64,000 nucleotides of DNA. Source: Rhodocyclaceae bacterium. GTDB lineage: Bacteria > Pseudomonadota > Gammaproteobacteria > Burkholderiales > Rhodocyclaceae. The DNA is taken from positions 68,239 to 132,238 of the forward strand of contig JAGRFQ010000013.1 in the NCBI GenBank assembly GCA_020445945.1. Reading direction: 5' to 3'. Under the pieces are notes generated by a model. It was not told where the DNA came from. It made no database searches and saw nothing but the letters and a program-made list of their open reading frames with translations. The position numbers and the translations under genes were made by a program. This document shows, piece after piece, positions 44,439 through 55,286 of the stretch (positions are counted from its first letter, which is position 1; each line of letters begins with the position of its first letter).

Positions 44439-46421
44439 TCATTGCACGATCGGCGTGGCATTGCCCGCCGTGACGCGCGTGATGCGTTCGACCAGTTCCT
44501 TCCAGTCCACGCGCCGATTGTAGCCGATGACATTTAGCGCCGGGATGCCGCCGCCGCGGACCACCATGAATGGCGCACCGGGCGCTTCGTTGTCGCCAAG
44601 ACCACGCATCTCGCATACGTCGTTCCGCAAACGGCAGCTCAGCCCCAACTCGCGGTACCCGAAATCATTGAAGAAGCGCAGAAAACTGCGCTGCACCGCG
44701 GCCATCGCACCCGCCCCACCCAGCGCCGTGATGTGCTCCACTGCGCGCTGGCTGATACGGCGCGGGTAGTTGCCCGGCGAGCTGCGCACCGAGGCATCGA
44801 AACGCACCGGCACCCACGCCGCCATCTCCAGCCCCTTAACGCGCGCATCAACGAATCCGCTGACGGCGCCAAATGAAAAGGTCTCGGTCAGCTGACGCAG
44901 ATCGAGGTGCGCCGCCTCCACTTCCGCCGTCAGCCGCGGCAACACGCCGAACGCATCGGTCACTTCCAGTTCGGTCGCCTGCACGTAGCCATCGAACACC
45001 GCGATGACGAGCGCACCGTCCAGCCCGATGCGCCGCGGCGACACGGTCACGCCGGGGATCGCCGCCGACAAAGTGCCGGCCATCGACGGCAGGTCGAGCG
45101 CGTCGGTGAGCAAGCCCATCGACACCGGCTCCATATAGAAGCTGCCCCTGCCCTGCCACGCGCTGTCCTCGCGGGCGAGGGTGAGCGCCTCGATGATGAT
45201 CGCGCCGTCGAGCACTGGCAGGCGCGCGGGGGCCAGGGTGAGGGTATCGCCGTGCACTTCCGCCGCCAGCGCGAATGGTTTGAAGTCGAGCTTTTGCCAG
45301 TGCAGGCCGTCAACCTGCAGCCGCGCCGGCATCGGCCCGGTGCGCGCCCACTCCACGACGCCGGACATCGGCCCGACCCGGAAGCGCTGGCCCAGATAAG
45401 AGAAGCCCGCCTCATCCAGCGTCAACCGGGCCGACTGCAGCCCACCGTCGGCCCAGCGCACCATCCCGCTCGCCGCGCCCGCCACCCGCCAGCGCGCCAG
45501 CTGCGCGGGCACCACCAGCGGCAGTACAAAGCGCGGCACCAGCTCGGCCAGCTCCCCGCGTTGCAGGCGCGCAGTGCCCTCGCGCAGGGCCAGCGGCGTA
45601 CGCGTGAACACGCCAGACGCGGTCAGGCCGCTTACGCCGGGCGCGGTCAACTGTGCCGAGGCGACCCGGATGTGCTGCGCATCGGCGTCGCCACGCGCAC
45701 GCACGCTCAGTTCGGGCGAGACCAGCACGGGGGTCCAGAACACATCGCCCGTGTGCCAGCGCAACTCGGCCTGCCAGCTTGCGCGGCCACCGGGTTCAAA
45801 GCGAAGCGCGCCACTGAGCTGCCCCGCGAGTGCCTCACCAGCGTGCAAACCGTCGGCGTCCGAGAAGCGGCCCTCGGTGAGTTCCAGCGCAACCCGCAGG
45901 CCCCGCGCGTCGCCCCGCAACGTGCCATCGAGCAGCGCTGCGGGTTGCCACGGCGCGAGCGCGGGCACAAACGGCAGCAGCCGCGCCAGCGCAACGCGCG
46001 TGAGATCGAGACGATAGCCACCGCCGCGTCCGAGCCGCACATCGACGCGACCGCCATCGGCGAAGACCAGCCGCGCAACGCCCGTTGACGCGGCCGTGTT
46101 GTACGAAAAGCTCACCCGCACCGGCCCGACGCCGGGCAGCCCGGAGAGGCGGCCACCGCGACAGGCAACGATGCCGTCGGTCAGCGACAGGGTCGCGCAA
46201 TCGAGCGTCAGCGGCCCCCACCGCTGCGCACCGATCTGCAGTCTGGCGACATGCAGCCGGCCCGCGCGCTGGCCAGCGTCGGGCAACGCGACGACCACCC
46301 CCTGCGCGCGGCCGGCGGCGAAGTCCAGTTCAGCGAATTCCAGATCGAGCCCGGCGTGGGCGCGGGCGCTGCACACCGCGAGCACCAACAGCGCCACCCA
46401 ACGCCAGGCGCGCAGGCGCAT
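44439..46421 (-). CDS. YdbH-like AsmA-family intermembrane lipid-transport protein
   Basis: 660 residues, shorter than E. coli YdbH (about 880). Signal-anchor MRLRAWRWVALLVLAVCSARAHA, then a long beta-rich region of alternating hydrophilic/hydrophobic strands, ending in the conserved C-terminal part (QRSFLRFFNDFGYRELGLSC, RGGGIPALNVIGYNRRVDW). AsmA-like proteins form hydrophobic grooves carrying phospholipid between membranes. ATG at 46421 avoids overlap with cysM; a start at 46451 is possible. Followed by YnbE- and YdbL-like genes, the conserved trio. Confidence 0.88.
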   Translation of the reverse strand: MRLRAWRWVALLVLAVCSARAHAGLDLEFAELDFAAGRAQGVVVALPDAGQRAGRLHVARLQIGAQRWGPLTLDCATLSLTDGIVACRGGRLSGLPGVGPVRVSFSYNTAASTGVARLVFADGGRVDVRLGRGGGYRLDLTRVALARLLPFVPALAPWQPAALLDGTLRGDARGLRVALELTEGRFSDADGLHAGEALAGQLSGALRFEPGGRASWQAELRWHTGDVFWTPVLVSPELSVRARGDADAQHIRVASAQLTAPGVSGLTASGVFTRTPLALREGTARLQRGELAELVPRFVLPLVVPAQLARWRVAGAASGMVRWADGGLQSARLTLDEAGFSYLGQRFRVGPMSGVVEWARTGPMPARLQVDGLHWQKLDFKPFALAAEVHGDTLTLAPARLPVLDGAIIIEALTLAREDSAWQGRGSFYMEPVSMGLLTDALDLPSMAGTLSAAIPGVTVSPRRIGLDGALVIAVFDGYVQATELEVTDAFGVLPRLTAEVEAAHLDLRQLTETFSFGAVSGFVDARVKGLEMAAWVPVRFDASVRSSPGNYPRRISQRAVEHITALGGAGAMAAVQRSFLRFFNDFGYRELGLSCRLRNDVCEMRGLGDNEAPGAPFMVVRGGGIPALNVIGYNRRVDWKELVERITRVTAGNATPIVQ

Positions 46422-46434
46422 TGCACGCAGGGCT

Positions 46435-47325
46435 TCAGGCGGGGAAGACACCTGTCGACAGGTAGCGGTCGCCGCGATCGCACACGATGGAGACGATCAC
46501 CGCATCGCTCACCTGCTCGGCGATACGCACCGCCACGGCCATCGCACCGCCGGAGGAGATGCCGGCAAAAATGCCCTCCTCGCGCGCCAGCCGGCGCGTC
46601 ATTTCTTCGGCGTCGGCCTGATTCACGGACTCGATGCGATCCACCCGGCTGGCGTCGTAGATGCGCGGCAGATAGGCTTCCGGCCACTTGCGGATGCCCG
46701 GAATCTGGGCCCCATCGGCAGGCTGGCAACCGATGATTTCGATGGCGGCGTTCTTCGATTTAAGAAAGCGGGAGGTCCCCATGATGGTGCCGGTGGTGCC
46801 CATCGAGCTGACGAAATGAGTGATCTGCCCGCCGGTCTGTTGCCAGATCTCCGGCCCGGTGCCATCGAAGTGGGCGAGCGGATTGTCGGGGTTGCCGAAC
46901 TGGTCGAGGATCACCCCCTGGCCATCGTCGCGCATGCGTTCAGCCATGTCGCGCGCCAGCTCCATGCCGCCTTCCTTGGGCGTGAGCACCAGCTCGGCGC
47001 CGAAGGCGCGCATGCTCTGGCGGCGCTCGACGCTTTGATTTTCGGGCATCACCAGAATCATGCGATAGCCGCGAATCGCTGCCGCCATGGCCAGCGCGAT
47101 GCCGGTGTTGCCGCTGGTGGCCTCGATCAGCGTGTCGCCCGGGCGGATCGCGCCGGCCTGCTCGGCACGCGCGATCATCGACATCGCCGGACGGTCCTTG
47201 ACCGAACCGGCCGGGTTGTTGCCTTCGAGTTTGGCGAGAATCACGTTACCGGTCTGCGCGCCGATGCGCTGCAAACGCACCAGCGGGGTGTTGCCGACGT
47301 AATCCTCGAGCGTCTTGTAATCCAT
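46435..47325 (-). CDS. cysM: Cysteine synthase B (CysM)
   Basis: 296 residues, PLP enzyme making cysteine from O-acetylserine and sulfide or S-sulfocysteine from thiosulfate. PLP lysine in NNPAGSVKDRPAM (near residue 42), phosphate-binding EATSGNTGIALAMAAAIRGY, and the CysM-like MGTTGTIMGTSRFLK and GISSGGAMAVAVRIAE. CysM rather than CysK by length and by the MVMPE-to-NQSVERRQSMRAFGAEL context. Follows rfaE1. Confidence 0.96.
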   Translation of the reverse strand: MDYKTLEDYVGNTPLVRLQRIGAQTGNVILAKLEGNNPAGSVKDRPAMSMIARAEQAGAIRPGDTLIEATSGNTGIALAMAAAIRGYRMILVMPENQSVERRQSMRAFGAELVLTPKEGGMELARDMAERMRDDGQGVILDQFGNPDNPLAHFDGTGPEIWQQTGGQITHFVSSMGTTGTIMGTSRFLKSKNAAIEIIGCQPADGAQIPGIRKWPEAYLPRIYDASRVDRIESVNQADAEEMTRRLAREEGIFAGISSGGAMAVAVRIAEQVSDAVIVSIVCDRGDRYLSTGVFPA

Positions 47326-47345
47326 TGTTTTGGTCTATCCGGCGT

Positions 47346-48290
47346 TCAGGCGCTTGCCGCGCGCAGTTCATCGAGGGAAACCACGGCGGTCCCCAGTTTG
47401 CCCACCACCACCCCGGCGGCGAGGTTGGCCCAGTGCATGGCCGCAGCGCGGTCGAGCCCGCTGGCGAGCATGACGGCAAAGGTGGCGATCACGGTATCGC
47501 CCGCCCCGGATACATCAAAGACCTCGCGCGCGCGCGTCGGTTCATGCACCACGCCGGCATCGGAATACAGGCTCATCCCCTCCTCCGAGCGGGTCAGCAT
47601 CAGCGCGTCGAGCGACAGTTCCGCGCGCAAGGCGTCGACCTTTCGGGCCAGCACTTCTTCCGACGTCCAGCGTCCGACGATGCCCTGCAACTCGCCGCGA
47701 TTGGGCGTCAGGATGGTCGCCCCGGCGTAGCGCGAGAAATCGTCGCCCTTGGGGTCGACCAGCACCGGCTTGCCGGCGGCGCGGGCCAGCGCAATCATTT
47801 CATGGACATGATCGAGCGCGCCCTTGTCGTAGTCCGACAGCAACACCAGATCGTGCGCTGCGACCAGCGCGGCGTAGGTCTGCAACTTGGCGGCCAGCGT
47901 GTCGGCCTGCGGCTTTTGTTCGAAGTCGATGCGCAGCAGCTGCTGGCTGCGCCCGACCACGCGCAGCTTGAGCGTGGTCTGCAAGGCGGGATCGCGAAAC
48001 AGATGGGCGGACACCGACGACTCGGCAAGCAGGCGGTCGAGACAGTTGCCGGCCTCATCTTCACCCACCACCGACAGCAGCGACACCTGCGCGCCAAGCG
48101 CGGCGGCGTTGCGCGCCACGTTGGCCGCGCCGCCGGGGCGGTCTTCGGTGCGGCTCATGCGCACCACCGGCACCGGCGCCTCGGGCGAAATCCGGCTCAC
48201 CTCGCCGAACCAGTAGCGGTCGAGCATCACGTCGCCGACCACCAGCACGCGCGCCGCGGTGGTGTCCGGCAAGGGTTTGAGCGAGGGCAC
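47346..48290 (-). CDS. rfaE1: D-glycero-beta-D-manno-heptose-7-phosphate kinase
   Basis: 314 residues, PfkB-type kinase making the heptose 1,7-bisphosphate for LPS core. RVLVVGDVMLDRYWFGEV near the N-terminus, GGAANVARNAAALGA, and the C-terminal DVSGAGDTVIATFAVMLA anion hole. The adenylyltransferase domain found in E. coli HldE is absent, so the second step is encoded elsewhere. The start is GTG at 48290 (GGTGAG six bases upstream); GTG at 48305, overlapping ugd, is an alternative. Confidence 0.94.
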   Translation of the reverse strand: MPSLKPLPDTTAARVLVVGDVMLDRYWFGEVSRISPEAPVPVVRMSRTEDRPGGAANVARNAAALGAQVSLLSVVGEDEAGNCLDRLLAESSVSAHLFRDPALQTTLKLRVVGRSQQLLRIDFEQKPQADTLAAKLQTYAALVAAHDLVLLSDYDKGALDHVHEMIALARAAGKPVLVDPKGDDFSRYAGATILTPNRGELQGIVGRWTSEEVLARKVDALRAELSLDALMLTRSEEGMSLYSDAGVVHEPTRAREVFDVSGAGDTVIATFAVMLASGLDRAAAMHWANLAAGVVVGKLGTAVVSLDELRAASA

Positions 48291-48297
48291 GCTCAGC

Positions 48298-49620
48298 TCA
48301 CCCACGGCCGATCCCGAAATATTCGATCCCCTGCGCACGCACCAGCGCCGGGTCGTACATGTTGCGGCCGTCGAACACCACCGGCTGGGTCAGGCGCGAC
48401 TTGATGGCCTCGAAGTCCGGGCTGCGGAACTCCTTCCATTCGGTGACGATGACCAGCGCATCGGCACCGTCGAGCGCGCTTTTCGGGCGCCCCGCGTAGG
48501 ACAGCCGCGGCTCGTCGCCGAAGATGCGCTCGGCCTCCTGCATCGCCACCGGGTCATAGGCGGTGACGGTGGCGCCGCGCTTGAACAACTCTTCGATGAT
48601 CACCCGGCTCGGCGCTTCGCGCATGTCGTCGGTGTTGGGTTTGAAGGCCAGGCCCCACAGCGCGAAGCGCCGGCCACTGAGGTCTTCGCCAAAGCGCGCG
48701 ACGATCTTGTTGACCAGCACGTGCTTCTGCACGTCGTTGGCAGCCTCGACCGCGCCGAGCACTTGCAGCTCGTGGCCGTGCTCACGTCCGGTGCGGATCA
48801 GCGCTTTCACATCTTTGGGAAAGCACGAGCCGCCGTAGCCGCAGCCGGCGTAAAGGAAATGCCAGCCGATGCGCGGATCGGAGCCGATGCCGTGGCGCAC
48901 GAGCTCGATGTCGGCGCCGAGGGTCTCGGCCAGATTGGCCAGCTCGTTCATGAAGCTGATGCGCGTGGCGAGCATCGCGTTGGCGGCGTACTTGGTGAGC
49001 TCGGCGCTGCGCACGTCCATGATCACGAGCTTGTCGTGATTGCGCTGAAACGGGGCGTAGAGCTGGCGCATCATGTCGGTGGCGCGTTCGTCGTCGGCAC
49101 CCACGACGATGCGGTCGGGGCGCATGAAGTCGTCCAGTGCGGCACCTTCCTTGAGGAATTCGGGATTGGACACCACGCTGTATTCAAGATCGCTGCCGCG
49201 CGCGGCCAGCACTTCGGCCAGCGCGGCACGCACCTTGTCGGCAGTGCCGACCGGGACGGTCGATTTATCGACGATGACGCGGTAGCCGTCCATGTACTTG
49301 CCGATGTTGCGCGCAGCGGCGAGGACGTACTGCAGGTCGGCCGAGCCGTCTTCGTCCGGCGGGGTGCCCACGGCGATGAACTGGACGACACCGTATTGCG
49401 CGGCCTTCTCGACATCGGTGGTGAAGGACAGCCGCCCGGCTGCGACGTTGCGCCGCACCATCTCGAGCAGCCCCGGCTCGTGGATCGGGATGCCGCCATC
49501 CTCCAGGATCTTGATCTTGGCCGGATCGACGTCCAGGCACATCACATCGTTACCCACGTCGGCCAGACAGGCCCCGGAGACCAAGCCCACGTAGCCGGTA
49601 CCAATGACGGTGATTTTCAT
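48298..49620 (-). CDS. ugd: UDP-glucose 6-dehydrogenase
   Basis: 440 residues, NAD-dependent oxidation of UDP-glucose to UDP-glucuronate for surface polysaccharide. Rossmann [20 protein letters not shown], catalytic cysteine in [18 protein letters not shown] near residue 260, and [19 protein letters not shown] in the C-terminal domain. ATG at 49620 removes a three-codon extension. Between lapB and rfaE1, consistent with an envelope polysaccharide role. Confidence 0.97.
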   Translation of the reverse strand: MKITVIGTGYVGLVSGACLADVGNDVMCLDVDPAKIKILEDGGIPIHEPGLLEMVRRNVAAGRLSFTTDVEKAAQYGVVQFIAVGTPPDEDGSADLQYVLAAARNIGKYMDGYRVIVDKSTVPVGTADKVRAALAEVLAARGSDLEYSVVSNPEFLKEGAALDDFMRPDRIVVGADDERATDMMRQLYAPFQRNHDKLVIMDVRSAELTKYAANAMLATRISFMNELANLAETLGADIELVRHGIGSDPRIGWHFLYAGCGYGGSCFPKDVKALIRTGREHGHELQVLGAVEAANDVQKHVLVNKIVARFGEDLSGRRFALWGLAFKPNTDDMREAPSRVIIEELFKRGATVTAYDPVAMQEAERIFGDEPRLSYAGRPKSALDGADALVIVTEWKEFRSPDFEAIKSRLTQPVVFDGRNMYDPALVRAQGIEYFGIGRG

Positions 49621-49671
49621 CTGGAACAATCCTTTAATCAGTCAATGCCTGGCTGTCGCCCGCGCAGCACC

Positions 49672-50847
49672 CTAGGGCGACAGATCGTATTCTTCGGTGC
49701 GCTTCGGCGGCGTGGTCTCCCACCCACCGCAGGCCGGACAACGCCAATAGAACTGGCGCGCCTTGAAACCGCAGGCGTCGCACCGGTAGCGCGCCACCTG
49801 GCGGGTGTGCCCGTGCACCAGCTGGCGTACCAGTTCGACATCGGTGCGCAACTCGTCCGGCGCCGTCATCAGCGCCGCTTCGAGCAATTTGTCCAGCCCC
49901 AGCAGCGTCGGGTTGCGGCGCAACTCCTCGCGCACCAGATCATACGCGCCGCGCGCGCCCTGCTGTTTTACGGTCCACTCAAAGACCGTATCGAGCAGGT
50001 CGAGCGAGGGGTGACGCTCAAGGTAGGCACGCAGCAGCTGTACCCCCTGCGCGGCGCGGCCAGCACGGTCGTAGCTCGCCATCATGCGTTCGGCGGCGAG
50101 CGCGAGATACACGGGGTCCTGGGTTTCGATGCGCTTCCATGCCTCGATCGCACCGGCCTCGTCGCCCGAGCGCAGACACAGATCGCCCTTGAGCAGACTC
50201 GCACGGACCGCGCGCGGATTGACTTTGAGCGCACGCTCGACCGCCGCCAGAGCGTCGTCATCGCGCGAATCGGCGAGCGCATTTGCCGCCATCTCGCAAT
50301 GGAAGTTGGCCATCTCCTTGCGCCACCACAGGCTCTCGTGGTCGGGCAAGGCCTGGGCAATCTCGATTGCCTTGGGCCAGTCTTTTTCCTGTTGATAGAT
50401 TTCGAGCAGATAGCGCAGGGCCAGGTCGTCGAGCCGCGTGTCGCGCAGGCGCTTGAAAATCGCCTCGGCGCGATCGAGCAGACCGGCCTTGAGGTAATCC
50501 TGTCCCAATTCCGCCAGCGCCTGCGTACGCTGCTCGTCCTTCAGGTCGTCACGATCAACCAGATGCTGGTGCATGCGGATGGCGCGCTCGGTTTCGCCGC
50601 GCCGACGGAACAGGCTGCCCAGCGCAAAGTGCAATTCCACCGTGTCGGGGTCGATGCGCACCGCCTCGATGAAGGCATCGATGGCCTTGTCGGGCTGCTC
50701 GTTTAGCAGGAAGTTGAGACCTGAAAGATAGGAGCGCGGCAGGGTGCGCGACTCCTGGACCACATGACGAATGTCAATCCGCGCGGCAATCCAGCCGAGC
50801 AGGAAGAACAGCGGGAACGCCAGCAACCACCAGAGTTCGATTTCCAT
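49672..50847 (-). CDS. lapB: Lipopolysaccharide assembly protein LapB
   Basis: 391 residues. One N-terminal helix (WWLLAFPLFFLLGWIAARID) anchors it, then TPR repeats (LNEQPDKAIDAFIEAVRIDPDTVELHFALG) and a C-terminal rubredoxin-like zinc motif (YRCDACGFKARQFYWRC). LapB recruits the LpxC protease FtsH and coordinates LPS synthesis. It lies 6 bp after lapA. Confidence 0.97.
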   Translation of the reverse strand: MEIELWWLLAFPLFFLLGWIAARIDIRHVVQESRTLPRSYLSGLNFLLNEQPDKAIDAFIEAVRIDPDTVELHFALGSLFRRRGETERAIRMHQHLVDRDDLKDEQRTQALAELGQDYLKAGLLDRAEAIFKRLRDTRLDDLALRYLLEIYQQEKDWPKAIEIAQALPDHESLWWRKEMANFHCEMAANALADSRDDDALAAVERALKVNPRAVRASLLKGDLCLRSGDEAGAIEAWKRIETQDPVYLALAAERMMASYDRAGRAAQGVQLLRAYLERHPSLDLLDTVFEWTVKQQGARGAYDLVREELRRNPTLLGLDKLLEAALMTAPDELRTDVELVRQLVHGHTRQVARYRCDACGFKARQFYWRCPACGGWETTPPKRTEEYDLSP

Positions 50848-50853
50848 GGGCGA

Positions 50854-51171
50854 TCAGGACGCTTGGCTTGCGTTCCCGTCTGGACGCGACACGAGCGCTG
50901 TCGTCTCCATGTCTTTCTTCGCCTGTTCCGCCTTGCGCAACATCCGACGCAGACGACCGATCTCGCGCCGCTGCCGGACCAATGACGAAAGCGTTGCCGT
51001 CACCCCCACCAGGGCGCCTGCCGCGAATGCCATGAGAATGACAAATACCAAGGGCAATTGCCACTCGCCACCCATGTAAAACTTCAGGGTCACCAGTTGA
51101 TCGTTCTTGACGGCAAAGCCGAACAGAACGAAGAACACCGCGAGACGAATAATCCAGATCAAGATACGCAT
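50854..51171 (-). CDS. lapA: LapA-family membrane protein (DUF1049)
   Basis: 105 residues with two helices (about 4-22 and 44-66) and a short cytoplasmic C-terminal coiled coil (QRREIGRLRRMLRKAEQAKKD). DUF1049 pattern VFVLFGFAVKNDQLVTLKFYMGG. Upstream partner of lapB. A strong terminator separates it from ihfB. Confidence 0.95.
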   Translation of the reverse strand: MRILIWIIRLAVFFVLFGFAVKNDQLVTLKFYMGGEWQLPLVFVILMAFAAGALVGVTATLSSLVRQRREIGRLRRMLRKAEQAKKDMETTALVSRPDGNASQAS

Positions 51172-51204
51172 AGGGGAGGATTATGGCCGACTCGTGAACA
51201 AAAA

Positions 51205-51228
51205 AGAAGGCGGCCGAAGCCGCCTTCT
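51205..51228 (-). terminator. Intrinsic terminator between ihfB and lapA
   Basis: Perfect stem AGAAGGCGGC-TTCG-GCCGCCTTCT followed by a T-run on the minus strand (positions 51200-51204). Ends the rpsA-ihfB transcript, so lapAB need their own promoter. Confidence 0.9.
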
Positions 51229-51249
51229 GTATCAAATCGTCCTGACGGG

Positions 51250-51534
51250 TCAGTCGACCAGATCGACACGCTCGCGCAATTCCTTGCCAGCCTTGAAGTG
51301 GGGCACGTACTTCTCCCCCACTTTGACTTTTTCTCCGGACTTTGGATTACGGCCAATCCGCGGCGGACGATAGTTCAACGCAAAACTACCGAAGCCGCGA
51401 ATCTCGATGCGGTCACCTCGCGACAGGCACTCGGTCATCGCATCGAGGATCATCTTGACTGCGTAATCGGCATCCTTGGCAACCAATTGCGGAAAACGCC
51501 CCGCCAGTCGCGCAATGAGTTCCGATTTCGTCAT
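51250..51534 (-). CDS. ihfB: Integration host factor beta subunit
   Basis: 94 residues, partner of IhfA. Starts [30 protein letters not shown], with the DNA-binding arm [21 protein letters not shown]. It follows rpsA by 12 bp, the conserved order. Confidence 0.97.
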   Translation of the reverse strand: MTKSELIARLAGRFPQLVAKDADYAVKMILDAMTECLSRGDRIEIRGFGSFALNYRPPRIGRNPKSGEKVKVGEKYVPHFKAGKELRERVDLVD

Positions 51535-51546
51535 GGCAATCGATCT

Positions 51547-53253
51547 TTATTGCTTCTGCTCGTCCAGTTTGGCCTTGAGCAACGCCCCCAGACTGGTCGT
51601 ACCGGTCGCGGCGGAGCCTTCGGCTGCCAGCTTCTGCATGGCGTCGGACGTTTCCGCCTGATCCTTGGCACGAATCGACAGGTTGATCGAACGGGACTTG
51701 CGATCGACGTTGATGATCAGCGCTTCGATCTCTTCGCCTTCCTTGAGCACCGTGGTCAAGTCCTCGATCCGGTGGGTGGCCGCTTCGGAGACACGCAGAT
51801 AACCCTCGACATCGTCATTGAGGGCGATCACCGCGCCACGCGCATCGACCGACTTGACGGTGCCGCGCACCAGCGAGTTCTTCTCGTGGGTGGCGATGTA
51901 GTTGGTGAACGGATCCCCATCCATCTGCTTGATGCCCAGCGAGATGCGCTCGCGCTCGACATCGATGGCCAGCACCACGGCTTCGACTTCGTCGCCCTTC
52001 TTGAAGCGGCGCACGGCCTCTTCGCCCTGCTCGGACCACGACAGGTCGGACAGATGCACCAGACCGTCGATGCCGCCATCCAGACCGATGAACACGCCGA
52101 AGTCGGTGATCGATTTGATCTGACCGGAAACCTTGTCACCCTTGTTGAAGTTCATTGCGAACTCGTCCCACGGGTTGGCCATGCACTGCTTCATGCCCAG
52201 CGAGATGCGGCGGCGCTCTTCGTCGATATCCAGAATCATCACTTCGACTTCGTCGCCCAGCTGGACAACCTTGGTCGGGTGAATGTTCTTGTTGGTCCAA
52301 TCCATCTCGGAGACGTGCACCAGGCCTTCGATGCCCTGCTCGACTTCAACGAAGGAACCGTAGTCGGTGATGTTGGTGACCTTGCCGAACAGGCGCGTGC
52401 CGTTCGGGTAGCGGCGGGCGATGCCCACCCACGGATCTTCGCCCAGCTGCTTGAGGCCCAGCGACACGCGGCAACGCTCGCGATCGAACTTGAGGACCTT
52501 GGCTTCGAGCTCGTCGCCCACGTTGACCACTTCCGACGGGTGACGCACACGGCGCCAGGCCAGATCGGTGATGTGCAGCAGGCCGTCGATGCCACCCAGA
52601 TCCACGAACGCGCCGTAGTCGGTGATGTTCTTGACGATGCCCTTGATGACCATCCCTTCGGTCAGGCTTTCGAGCAGCTTGTCGCGCTCTTCGCCCATGG
52701 TCTCTTCGAGCACGGCGCGGCGCGACACCACCACGTTGTTGCGCTTGCGGTCGAGCTTGATGACCTTGAATTCGAATTCCTTGCCTTCGTACGGCGTGGT
52801 GTCCTTGACCGGACGCATGTCGACCAGCGAACCGGGCAGGAAGGCGCGGATGCCGTTGGTCATGACGGTGAGACCGCCCTTGACGCGGCCGCTGACCACG
52901 CCCTTGACCAGCGCGCTTTCGTTGAGCGCCTGCTCGAGATCGTTCCAGGCGGCAATGCGCTTGGCCTTGTCGCGCGACAGGCGGGTTTCGCCGTAGCCGT
53001 CTTCGAGTGCATCAATGGCAACCTGGACGTAGTCGCCGTCTTTGACTTCAAGCTCGCCGTGATCGTTGCGGAACTCCTCGACCGGCACATAGCTCTCGGA
53101 CTTGAGGCCGGCATTGACGACAACGAAATTCTGATCGATGCGGACCACCTCGGCGGTGATCACTTCGCCAATGCGCATTTCCTGCAGCGCAAGGCTTTCC
53201 TCGAACATTTCGGCAAAACTTTCCATGGACATTTCGGGGGTGGCAGTGGACAT
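51547..53253 (-). CDS. rpsA: Ribosomal protein S1
   Basis: 568 residues with six S1 RNA-binding domains, each with the [23 protein letters not shown] strand (for example [20 protein letters not shown] and [20 protein letters not shown]). Helps 30S bind mRNA. ATG at 53253 ([13 protein letters not shown]) matches the family. Follows the aroA-cmk gene by 69 bp. Confidence 0.98.
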   Translation of the reverse strand: MSTATPEMSMESFAEMFEESLALQEMRIGEVITAEVVRIDQNFVVVNAGLKSESYVPVEEFRNDHGELEVKDGDYVQVAIDALEDGYGETRLSRDKAKRIAAWNDLEQALNESALVKGVVSGRVKGGLTVMTNGIRAFLPGSLVDMRPVKDTTPYEGKEFEFKVIKLDRKRNNVVVSRRAVLEETMGEERDKLLESLTEGMVIKGIVKNITDYGAFVDLGGIDGLLHITDLAWRRVRHPSEVVNVGDELEAKVLKFDRERCRVSLGLKQLGEDPWVGIARRYPNGTRLFGKVTNITDYGSFVEVEQGIEGLVHVSEMDWTNKNIHPTKVVQLGDEVEVMILDIDEERRRISLGMKQCMANPWDEFAMNFNKGDKVSGQIKSITDFGVFIGLDGGIDGLVHLSDLSWSEQGEEAVRRFKKGDEVEAVVLAIDVERERISLGIKQMDGDPFTNYIATHEKNSLVRGTVKSVDARGAVIALNDDVEGYLRVSEAATHRIEDLTTVLKEGEEIEALIINVDRKSRSINLSIRAKDQAETSDAMQKLAAEGSAATGTTSLGALLKAKLDEQKQ

Positions 53254-53322
53254 AAAAAACCTGATTGCAGCCACAAGGGCAGCGGGTTAGTTGATCAAAT
53301 GGTCTGGCGGGTGCCAGATCGG

Positions 53323-55269
53323 TCAGTTTTCAAACGGCGGCCGGACCAGATCGAGGACGAACTGAACGGCCTCATCCACCGTCATTTCAGACGTCTCGAG
53401 CAGATGGGCCTCGGCCTGTTTTCTCAAAGGCGCGACCGGGCGGGACGCATCCCGCTCATCCCGCTCACGCAAGCTCCGGGAAAGACTGTCAATGTTAGCA
53501 GGCAATCCCTTTTCCTTCAACTGCTTATAGCGACGTTCTGCCCGCGCCTCGACCGAGGCAGTCAGAAACACCTTGGGCTGTGCGCCGGGGAAAACCACCG
53601 ACCCCATGTCGCGTCCTTCGGCGACCAGGCCGGGGGCCGCGCGATAGGCGCGCTGCCGGTCGAGCAAGGCCTCGCGCACCGCCCCGATGGCCGCCACCCG
53701 CGAGGCCATCGCCGAGCAGGCCTCGGTGCGGATCGCGTCGGTCACATCTTCGCCGTCGAGCGTGACGCGATCTTCCGAAAAGGCCGCCGGCAGTTCGCGC
53801 GCCAGGCGTGCGATGGCCGCATCGTCGCTGTCGGCAATCCCCGCACGCATCGCCGCCAAGGCCACCAGCCGGTACAGCGCACCGCTGTCGAGATAGTGAT
53901 AGCCCAAGGCCGCGGCCACGCGCGCCGCCACGGTGCCCTTGCCGGACGCCGACGGCCCGTCGATGGCGATCACCGGCACCGGCGTGGCGATGGACGCGAA
54001 GGCGTCGAAATACGTCGGGAAGGTCTTGTTGACGCAGGCCGGGTCGTTGATTCTCAGCTCGGTGCCGCCGAGCGTGACCAGCGAAAAGCACATCGCCATG
54101 CGATGATCGTCATAGGTGTCGATTGCCGCGTGGTGCAGGGTCTTGGGCGGAACCACGCGCAGTGCGTCGTCGAACTCCTCAACCTCGGCGCCGACCTTGC
54201 GCAGCTCGGTCGCCATCGCGGCGAGGCGGTCGGTCTCCTTCACGCGCCAGCTGGCGATGTTGCGCAGGTGGCAGGGGCCGTCGCAAAACAGCGCCGTCAC
54301 GGCCAAGGTCATGGCGGCGTCGGGGATATGGTTGAGGTCAAGGTCGAAGGCCTTGAGGCGGCCATCGGCCGGCGCCCGCGCCTCGATCCAGTTCTCGCCC
54401 ATCTCGACCTGCGCGCCGAGCGCTGTCAGCGCCTGGGCAAAACGCACGTCGCCCTGAATGCTGTCGCGGCCGACCCCTTCAACCCGCAACGGCCCGCCAC
54501 CGATGGCACCCGCGGCGAGAAAATACGAGGCTGACGAGGCGTCGCCTTCCACATGGATCGTGCCGGGGCTGCGGTAACGCGCGCCGGAAGGCACGATGAA
54601 GCGCTGCCAGCCGGCGCGCTGCACGGTAACGCCAAAGCGCTGCATCAGCGCGAGCGTGATTTCGATATACGGCTTGGAGATCAGCTCGCCGACCACGTCG
54701 ATCACCGTCTCGCGTCCGGTCAGCGGCGCGGCCATCAGCAGCGCGGTCAGGAACTGGCTCGAGACATCGCCGCGTACCGACACCGTGGCGCCCGGGCGCA
54801 CCTCGCCAGGTGCGATGCCAAGCGGCGGAAAGCCCTCGGTGAGGTCGTATTCGATGTTCGCGCCGAGCTGGCGCAAGGCGTCGACCAGATCGCCGATCGG
54901 CCGCTCGTGCATGCGCGGCACGCCGGACAACCGATAGCTGCCCCCCGACAGCGCCAGCGCGGCGGTGAGCGGACGAAACGCGGTGCCGGCGTTACCCAGA
55001 AACAGCTCGGCCTGTTTGACCGGAAACGCGCCGGCAACACCGTGCACGCGGCACACCTCTGTGGCATCGTCGCGCTGCCAGTCAACGCCCAGCAGCCGCA
55101 ACGCCTCGAGCATGCGCTCGGTGTCGTCGGAGCGCAGCAGATCGCGCACCTCGGTCACCCCGTCCGCGAGTGCGGCGAGCAGTAGCACGCGGTTGGAAAT
55201 GCTCTTCGAGCCCGGCAGGCGCACGCTGCCAGCGGCCTGCATCATCGGCGGGAGATCAAGAAACACCAT
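53323..55269 (-). CDS. aroA: AroA-Cmk fusion: EPSP synthase joined to cytidylate kinase
   Basis: A single 648-residue protein. Residues 1-430 are 3-phosphoshikimate 1-carboxyvinyltransferase ([57 protein letters not shown]). Residues 435-645 are CMP kinase ([56 protein letters not shown]). No stop or frameshift separates them. Usually aroA and cmk are separate neighbouring genes in this operon. It lies between tyrA and rpsA. Confidence 0.95.
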   Translation of the reverse strand: MVFLDLPPMMQAAGSVRLPGSKSISNRVLLLAALADGVTEVRDLLRSDDTERMLEALRLLGVDWQRDDATEVCRVHGVAGAFPVKQAELFLGNAGTAFRPLTAALALSGGSYRLSGVPRMHERPIGDLVDALRQLGANIEYDLTEGFPPLGIAPGEVRPGATVSVRGDVSSQFLTALLMAAPLTGRETVIDVVGELISKPYIEITLALMQRFGVTVQRAGWQRFIVPSGARYRSPGTIHVEGDASSASYFLAAGAIGGGPLRVEGVGRDSIQGDVRFAQALTALGAQVEMGENWIEARAPADGRLKAFDLDLNHIPDAAMTLAVTALFCDGPCHLRNIASWRVKETDRLAAMATELRKVGAEVEEFDDALRVVPPKTLHHAAIDTYDDHRMAMCFSLVTLGGTELRINDPACVNKTFPTYFDAFASIATPVPVIAIDGPSASGKGTVAARVAAALGYHYLDSGALYRLVALAAMRAGIADSDDAAIARLARELPAAFSEDRVTLDGEDVTDAIRTEACSAMASRVAAIGAVREALLDRQRAYRAAPGLVAEGRDMGSVVFPGAQPKVFLTASVEARAERRYKQLKEKGLPANIDSLSRSLRERDERDASRPVAPLRKQAEAHLLETSEMTVDEAVQFVLDLVRPPFEN

Positions 55270-55286
55270 CGGGAGTACTCCGCAAA

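Noticed and set aside
51058..54534. A 1158-codon open frame on the plus strand opposite rpsA and aroA-cmk
   Set aside because: It is antisense to well-supported essential genes, has no recognisable domain, and such long antisense frames are expected in GC-rich coding DNA.
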